Assembly: GCA_902800905.1 (NCBI GenBank) | Contig: CADCGC010000007.1 | Coordinates: 1-53,097, forward strand | Direction: 5' to 3' | DNA length: 53,097 bases | Origin: an uncultured Erysipelotrichaceae bacterium | Lineage (GTDB): Bacteria; Bacillota_I; Bacilli_A; RFN20; CAG-826 | Shown here: in pieces, positions 48,912-53,097 of the stretch | Layout of the letters: the number at the start of each line of letters is the position of its first letter | Numbering within the stretch: the first letter of the stretch is position 1 | Made by a program: the position numbers and the translations under genes | Notes under the pieces: model-generated | Databases searched by the model: none | Told to the model about the DNA's origin: nothing | The model's input: only the letters and a program-made list of their open reading frames with translations

Positions 48912-49547
48912 ATGACTTTAGAGATTTTACTTCAAATATTTTTTCTAGGAATTGGCTTATCTGCGGATGCTTTTTCTGTTGCTTTAACGGACGGACTTAC
49001 CTACAAAGATATCAATGTAAAGAAATCATTCTTTATTGCTTTTGTTTTCGGATTCATGCAGGCTCTTATGCCTTTAATTGGTTTCTGGCTTGTCGAAGTA
49101 GTGGAAATTATCGCTGGAGAAGTTGCTGGAGCGGAAGCTGGAATTGTGACCGCAAAAGTTGTTACTTGGCTAGCGTTTGCTCTTCTTTTATTCATTGGAG
49201 GAAAGATGCTCATTGAATCAATCCTTGAGATGAGAAAACCAAAAGAAGAAAAGAAAGATAGATTGTTCTCTATTAAAGAAGTCATATTTTATGGTTTCGC
49301 TACTGCGATTGACGCTTTAGCAGCTGGAGTAGCGTTACACGCTGGATTATCAGATCAAACAACCGTATGGTTACATACTTCAATGATTTTGGTGTTAACG
49401 TTCTCAATTTCTTTAGTTGGATTATTCTTAGGAAAACAAATCGTTAAACTCCTAAGAGGAAAATATGAAATATCTGGTATCGTTGGTGGCATCATCCTTA
49501 TCCTATTAGCGGTTTGGGTAGTAGTGTCTCACTATACAGGAATCTAA
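48912..49547 (+). CDS. mntP: Manganese efflux pump MntP
   Basis: A 211-residue protein with six membrane helices. The paired signature motifs are GLSADAFSVALTDG (14-27) and FATAIDALAAGVALH (128-142), each with the Asp needed for Mn2+ export. A cytosolic charged loop separates the halves. It protects against manganese excess. The feo regulator in this window is MntR-like, but its palindrome is not found here, so they need not be linked. Confidence 0.94.
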   Translation: MTLEILLQIFFLGIGLSADAFSVALTDGLTYKDINVKKSFFIAFVFGFMQALMPLIGFWLVEVVEIIAGEVAGAEAGIVTAKVVTWLAFALLLFIGGKMLIESILEMRKPKEEKKDRLFSIKEVIFYGFATAIDALAAGVALHAGLSDQTTVWLHTSMILVLTFSISLVGLFLGKQIVKLLRGKYEISGIVGGIILILLAVWVVVSHYTGI

Positions 49548-49548
49548 T

Positions 49549-49569
49549 AAGAGCTAGATGCTCTTTTTC
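49549..49569 (+). terminator. mntP terminator
   Basis: AAGAGC, TAGAT, GCTCTT then T tract. Confidence 0.85.
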
Positions 49570-49571
49570 TG

Positions 49572-49601
49572 TTGATTTAAGAACTGGTTTCCTTATATTA
49601 T
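49572..49601 (+). promoter_or_regulatory. Promoter of the acyltransferase gene
   Basis: TTGATT, 18 bases, TATTAT. The -10 ends 7 bases before ATG 49609 with no ribosome site, so it is predicted leaderless. Confidence 0.6.
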
Positions 49602-49608
49602 AAATATA

Positions 49609-50904
49609 ATGAAAAAGAAACAACAAACTATTGCAGAAGAATTAAACACAAAAGAGATTAATAGGCCTAATCGTCTATTTTATGGTGTCCTTAAGATTGT
49701 TGCTAGAACAGTACTCAAATGGCAATATAATCCAAAGATCTTTTGGAAAGATAATTTTTCAAAAGTCAAAGGCCCATATATTTTGATCTCTAATCACGCT
49801 TCAAGAGCGGACTACCTTTTTAACTCTGCCTATCTCAAAGAAAGAGTGAACCATGTTCTTGGGTATAACGAATTTTTCCGTTCGCATCTTTCTGGCACAG
49901 TTAATGGAGTGAGCTGCATTCCTAAAAAGAACTTTGTTTTTGAAGTCAAACCAATGATGAGAATGAAAAGAATTATTGAACAAGGCGGAGTTGTTTCTAT
50001 CTATCCTGAAGGGATGAGTTCAATCAGCGGAGCGAATCAACCGGTGGCCTCTGGAACTGGCAATTTTCTTAAAAAGATGGGAGTTCCTGTTTATTATTCA
50101 TTAATTAAAGGTGGCTATCTCTCTTGTCCAAAATATAACACAACTGATCGACCAGGCACTGTTGAATCGGTGTTAGACATTATGTTTACAGTTGATGATT
50201 TAGAAAGAATGAGTGCTGAAGAAATTGAAGACCGAGTGAATGAACTTCTCTATCATGATGACTACGAATGGAACAAAAAGAAGAAATATCACTATAAGAC
50301 AAAAGGCAAAGCCGCTGAAGGATTAGACACACTTCTATATTATTGTCCAAAATGTAAAAAGGACTATGTCATGAGAAGCGAAGGAGATAAAATCTATTGT
50401 TCTGAATGTGGGAATGGCGCTACTCTTGATGATACATACGAGATGCATCCATTTAGTAAAGAATGCGTGATTCCTGCTACTCAAACCAAATGGTTTAGAA
50501 TACAAAGAGAAAACGCGAAAGAAGAAGTTAAAGATCCAAATTTTGAAATCAAAGTTAAAGTTAAATTAGGAATGCTTCCTGATTATGAACTTCTTAAAAA
50601 CAAAGAAACATCCGAAATAGTAGGAGAAGGAGAACTTACTCTTAATCGAAGCGGATTAACATATGTTGGAACTAGAAAAGGTGAAGAAGTGACATTAAAT
50701 GTCAAATTAGCGGACTTACCAACATATGGTATGTGCACTGATGTGACAAGATTCTATACTTTCTTTGATGGAATATTCCATGAATTCTATCCAGAACATA
50801 ACATAGTTATGAAATGGTTCTTATTAACTGAAGAACTTCATCGACTTATGGGTGGGAAGTGGCAAGACTTCAAATTTGATGTCGAAAGTATTGATAGCAA
50901 GTAG
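49609..50904 (+). CDS. PlsC-type acyltransferase with an added zinc ribbon
   Basis: A 431-residue protein. The PlsC domain has His63-x4-Asp68 (SNHASRAD), the substrate loop near VSCIPKKNF and YPEG at 132-135 (motif III). The following MGVPVYYSLIKGGY is motif IV. A zinc ribbon uses Cys246, Cys249, Cys264 and Cys267. The last 150 residues are strand-rich and unassigned. PlsC-type enzymes add fatty acids to glycerol-phosphate lipids; PlsC itself is about 240 residues, so the second half is an addition. The next gene is a DegV fatty-acid-binding protein, which fits a shared lipid role. The fusion is seen; its purpose is unknown. Confidence 0.8.
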   Translation: MKKKQQTIAEELNTKEINRPNRLFYGVLKIVARTVLKWQYNPKIFWKDNFSKVKGPYILISNHASRADYLFNSAYLKERVNHVLGYNEFFRSHLSGTVNGVSCIPKKNFVFEVKPMMRMKRIIEQGGVVSIYPEGMSSISGANQPVASGTGNFLKKMGVPVYYSLIKGGYLSCPKYNTTDRPGTVESVLDIMFTVDDLERMSAEEIEDRVNELLYHDDYEWNKKKKYHYKTKGKAAEGLDTLLYYCPKCKKDYVMRSEGDKIYCSECGNGATLDDTYEMHPFSKECVIPATQTKWFRIQRENAKEEVKDPNFEIKVKVKLGMLPDYELLKNKETSEIVGEGELTLNRSGLTYVGTRKGEEVTLNVKLADLPTYGMCTDVTRFYTFFDGIFHEFYPEHNIVMKWFLLTEELHRLMGGKWQDFKFDVESIDSK

Positions 50905-50915
50905 AAATACGTTAT

Positions 50916-50944
50916 TTGACAAACCATATATTTGAGCATATTAT
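50916..50944 (+). promoter_or_regulatory. Promoter of degV
   Basis: TTGACA, exactly 17 bases, TATTAT. It is the closest to consensus in the window. GTGAGGG before the ATG at 50991 is the ribosome site. Confidence 0.85.
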
Positions 50945-50990
50945 TTAACCTTGCAAATTTAATATTTGCAGAGAAAGTGAGGGTAAGTAA

Positions 50991-51872
50991 ATGGCTGTTA
51001 AGATTATTGCTGACGCAGTTAGCAACTTATTTGACTACATTAGAAAAGATAAAAATTTAGACATAAAAATCATGAGCCTCCATTTAACAATCGGAAGTCA
51101 TGAATATTTATGCTACGAAGATAAAATTGATATTAAAGAATTCTCTAAGAAATATTACGAATTGATGGCGGAAGGTGAAGAAGTTAAAACTTCTTTAGTC
51201 GGCCCAGGACAATTTGAAGAAGCTTTTAGAGAAGAAGTAGAAAAAGGCAACAAAGTCGTTTGTTTTACTATGGCGAAAGGCATCTCTGGAACCTATAACT
51301 CTGCCTGTGTTGCTAGAGACGCTATTAACGAAGAGAAGAAAGAAAAAGTCGTGGAAGTCATCGACTGTATGACCGCTGGACTAGGCGAAGGCTTACAAGC
51401 GATTCACGCTTATGAACTTGCTCAAGAAGGCAAATCATTTGAAGAAATCGTCGAAGAAGCTGAATCATTTAAACATTTCGTGAGAAGTGATTTCACTGTT
51501 GATAACATTAAATACCTTCTTAAAACCGGAAGAGTTGGCAAGGCTTTAGCAAGATTTGTAAAAATCTTAAATATTAAGATTCTTCTTAAAAGAAATGAAG
51601 AAAGCAAGATTGCTTTTGCTGGTTCTGCAATTGGCACTAATAACGCGATTAAGCAACTTTCAAAAGTTGTCATTGAAAATATTGATATGGACAAAGATCA
51701 AATTGTCTATATCACCCACTGTAATGTTATGGATAACGCGCTTAGATTAAAAGACGCATTAAATAATGCTGGAATCAATAATATTGAGATTTATGATTAT
51801 GATTTAATCAGTGGAGCACATATCGGTCCAGGCTCACTTGCAGTATTCTACGTTGCAAAAGACCAGTATTAA
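50991..51872 (+). CDS. DegV-family fatty-acid-binding protein
   Basis: A 293-residue protein. VKIIADAVSNL at the N-terminus, KTSLVGPGQF (fatty-acid tail contact), ISGTYNSA and the C-terminal GAHIGPGSLAVFY fit DegV/FakB proteins. The SQPS-like loop that contacts the carboxylate reads TSLVGP here. FakB hands fatty acids to FakA for phosphorylation, and PlsX/PlsY/PlsC use the product. Its location behind a PlsC-type gene and before an acyltransferase supports this. A DegV partner kinase is not in the window. Confidence 0.9.
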   Translation: MAVKIIADAVSNLFDYIRKDKNLDIKIMSLHLTIGSHEYLCYEDKIDIKEFSKKYYELMAEGEEVKTSLVGPGQFEEAFREEVEKGNKVVCFTMAKGISGTYNSACVARDAINEEKKEKVVEVIDCMTAGLGEGLQAIHAYELAQEGKSFEEIVEEAESFKHFVRSDFTVDNIKYLLKTGRVGKALARFVKILNIKILLKRNEESKIAFAGSAIGTNNAIKQLSKVVIENIDMDKDQIVYITHCNVMDNALRLKDALNNAGINNIEIYDYDLISGAHIGPGSLAVFYVAKDQY

Positions 51873-51873
51873 T

Positions 51874-51882
51874 TGTTAAAAT
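51874..51882 (+). promoter_or_regulatory. Extended -10 of the acyltransferase-3 gene
   Basis: TGTTAAAAT (TGn plus TAAAAT) ends 7 bases before ATG 51890. It starts just behind the degV stop, and there is no ribosome site. Confidence 0.5.
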
Positions 51883-51889
51883 TAATCAA

Positions 51890-52915
51890 ATGTTAACTAA
51901 AAAAAGATATAACAACTTATCACTTTATCGTATTGTCGCTGCAATTTTAGTGTTACAGTTTCATATCTTTTTTGTTTGCTATCCAGAAAATATTGCTGGT
52001 TCAATCTATTTGAGCAAATTTGTTCAAGGATTAACTGCGTTATCTGGATTTATGCTTTCTCAAAAAATCATCTTAAATGTGAAAGGCTTTTACTCTATCA
52101 AATTTAGAAAAGCTTTAATTCCCGCTTTGATTATTATTCTAAGCGTTACATTTTGGAATTTGATTTGGATGTTTATCAGCCAAGATTTCAATTTCTTTCA
52201 ACACTTTGTTGGATATCGTGCATATAATGGAAGACTTCTAATTCAATTTGGGAATTATTACTATATCTTCTATTTGCTATTTTGCTATTTAATTACTCCA
52301 TTACTCCAAAAGAGTAAAATTGGCGGGTTCTTCATTTTCTTAGTTGCCGCTTTTGTTGAGACCAGTGTTTCAAAATGGATTGCTCCTTTATATATTGTCA
52401 GTGCTTATATTCTAGGCTATTACATTGGTAAAGTGGCTTATCGAAGTTACACCGGGAAATATCGTTGGACAGATTTGATTCATTTTTCAATTTCTTTAAC
52501 TGCAACAATATTAACAATTATCTATTCAATTAAGCTATCAGCGTTACCATCTACAACAACAATCCTCATCGGTGTAAATGCTTTGTACACTTTATTTGGA
52601 GTGTTCTCTATGCTTGCGTTCTTAATGCTATTTAAGTTTTGCAATAGCTTACCTGAAATTAGAATCGACAAGCTTTCTTACATGTTTTTCCTCTTCAATC
52701 AAATCTTTATGGTGGGGGCAACAGACATCACAAAAGTCATGTCAAATCCATTTGAAATGAATGTTGTCGTTCTTCTATTAGTTACAGTCTTTTCTATCAT
52801 CTTCTACTACCTATATAAACGTATTGAATCTCAAGCGACAAAGAAAAAGAAAATTATTATCACTAACAAAGATATTGAATTACAAAACCGCAAAATAGTA
52901 GTGGAATCTAGATAA
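51890..52915 (+). CDS. Acyltransferase-3 family membrane protein
   Basis: A 341-residue protein of about ten membrane helices. Arg14 and His25 (YRIVAAILVLQFH) are the conserved catalytic pair of the OafA/acyltransferase-3 family, and GFMLS near 54-58 follows. Such proteins O-acetylate or succinylate surface sugars or peptidoglycan with an acyl-CoA donor. The C-terminal Lys-rich tail is cytosolic. The family identity is fair; the acceptor is unknown. Confidence 0.72.
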   Translation: MLTKKRYNNLSLYRIVAAILVLQFHIFFVCYPENIAGSIYLSKFVQGLTALSGFMLSQKIILNVKGFYSIKFRKALIPALIIILSVTFWNLIWMFISQDFNFFQHFVGYRAYNGRLLIQFGNYYYIFYLLFCYLITPLLQKSKIGGFFIFLVAAFVETSVSKWIAPLYIVSAYILGYYIGKVAYRSYTGKYRWTDLIHFSISLTATILTIIYSIKLSALPSTTTILIGVNALYTLFGVFSMLAFLMLFKFCNSLPEIRIDKLSYMFFLFNQIFMVGATDITKVMSNPFEMNVVVLLLVTVFSIIFYYLYKRIESQATKKKKIIITNKDIELQNRKIVVESR

Positions 52916-52918
52916 GAA

Positions 52919-52937
52919 AAAGAGGCATAGCCTCTTT
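52919..52937. terminator. Bidirectional terminator between convergent genes
   Basis: AAAGAGGC, ATA, GCCTCTTT with A tract upstream and TATT downstream. It overlaps the stop codon of the minus-strand gene. Confidence 0.85.
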
Positions 52938-53097
52938 ATTCATTTTCAGCCTTTTGGTCAGCTTCATCAAATTTTCTAAGAAGATCCTCAACTGTGAGCT
53001 TCTTTTTTTCTTCGCCTCTCACATCATAGATGATATGACCGAGGTGGAACATAATGAGACGGTCACCGTAAGTAATTGCGTCCTTCATATTATGAGT
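52936..53097 (-). CDS. C-terminal end of an ABC transporter ATP-binding protein (5' part outside window)
   Basis: Fifty-three codons plus the stop are visible. THNMKDAITYGDRLIMFHLG is the H-loop segment (switch His at the second residue) of an ABC ATPase. IIYDVRGEEKKKLTVEDLLR is the usual tail of the ATPases of tryptophan- or lipoprotein-type ABC importers (ABC.X4 or YcjV-like). The substrate and the rest of the operon lie to the right of the window. Confidence 0.85.
   Translation of the reverse strand, partial: THNMKDAITYGDRLIMFHLGHIIYDVRGEEKKKLTVEDLLRKFDEADQKAENE

Noticed and set aside
1..53097. CRISPR array
   Set aside because: No run of regularly spaced direct repeats with unique spacers was seen; the only regular repeat is the coding 333-bp array.
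1..53097. Mycoplasma code (TGA = Trp)
   Set aside because: Several frames end at TGA with the next gene starting right behind (3342, 22084, 28187), so TGA is a stop here.

Overview
This window comes from an AT-rich, low-GC Gram-positive bacterium that uses the standard code: several genes end in TGA and the next gene starts directly behind. The gene set (PolC-type polymerase relatives, a PotABCD operon with a long PotA, FeoA-FeoA-FeoB with a Cys-rich partner, DegV, LTSC-type lipoproteins, short tRNA clusters) suggests a host-associated member of the Bacilli/Erysipelotrichia/RF39-like lineages near the Mollicutes. That placement is inference; no 16S gene is present.

Bases 1-8200 are an accessory island. 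In order it holds a TnpB transposase-associated nuclease cut by the window edge, the 3' stub of a gene it sits beside, tRNA-His, the 3' end of a serine recombinase, two paralogous nuclease-like genes on either side of a WYL regulator, and a four-gene operon. That operon contains two proteins that look like rearranged, catalytically dead pieces of the replicative DNA polymerase PolC. An identical spaced motif stands upstream of both the nuclease block and the PolC-like operon, so they may be one regulon. This is the most likely place for an undescribed system.

Bases 8200-15000 carry a tight ThiS-ThiF-Sel1-aldehyde dehydrogenase operon, then a short-chain dehydrogenase, a YhhN-type membrane enzyme, a lipoprotein phosphoesterase and a membrane protein. 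Bases 15000-22100 hold SurE, a giant surface protein with exact 111-residue repeats, a membrane protein and a lipoprotein esterase. Bases 22100-26400 are housekeeping: class II aldolase, low-molecular-weight phosphatase, MscL, adenosine deaminase and a double thioredoxin-like lipoprotein. Bases 26660-31770 are a polyamine ABC operon (potABCD), followed by tRNA-Cys, tRNA-Arg and tRNA-Pro.

Bases 32100-38000 carry a 21-codon gene, a membrane protein, an aldo/keto reductase, a zinc-ribbon membrane protein, rsmE-mtaB, rpmF, deoC, rpsU and an initiator tRNA with an irregular T stem. A graveyard of Bro-N and Fic gene remnants follows. Bases 38470-41990 are a DtxR-type regulator and a ferrous-iron uptake operon that share a 16-bp palindrome. 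Bases 42000-44700 hold an AbrB-ABC transporter operon and a membrane protein. The remainder holds a cytosolic transglutaminase-like protein, a TerB-like protein, an FAD oxidoreductase, MntP, a PlsC-type acyltransferase with a zinc ribbon, DegV, an acyltransferase-3 membrane protein and the tail of an ABC ATPase.

A window-wide feature is that many genes lack a Shine-Dalgarno sequence and instead have a -10 box ending 6-11 bases before the ATG, which predicts leaderless or nearly leaderless mRNAs. Genes inside operons mostly keep good GGAGG-type sites.
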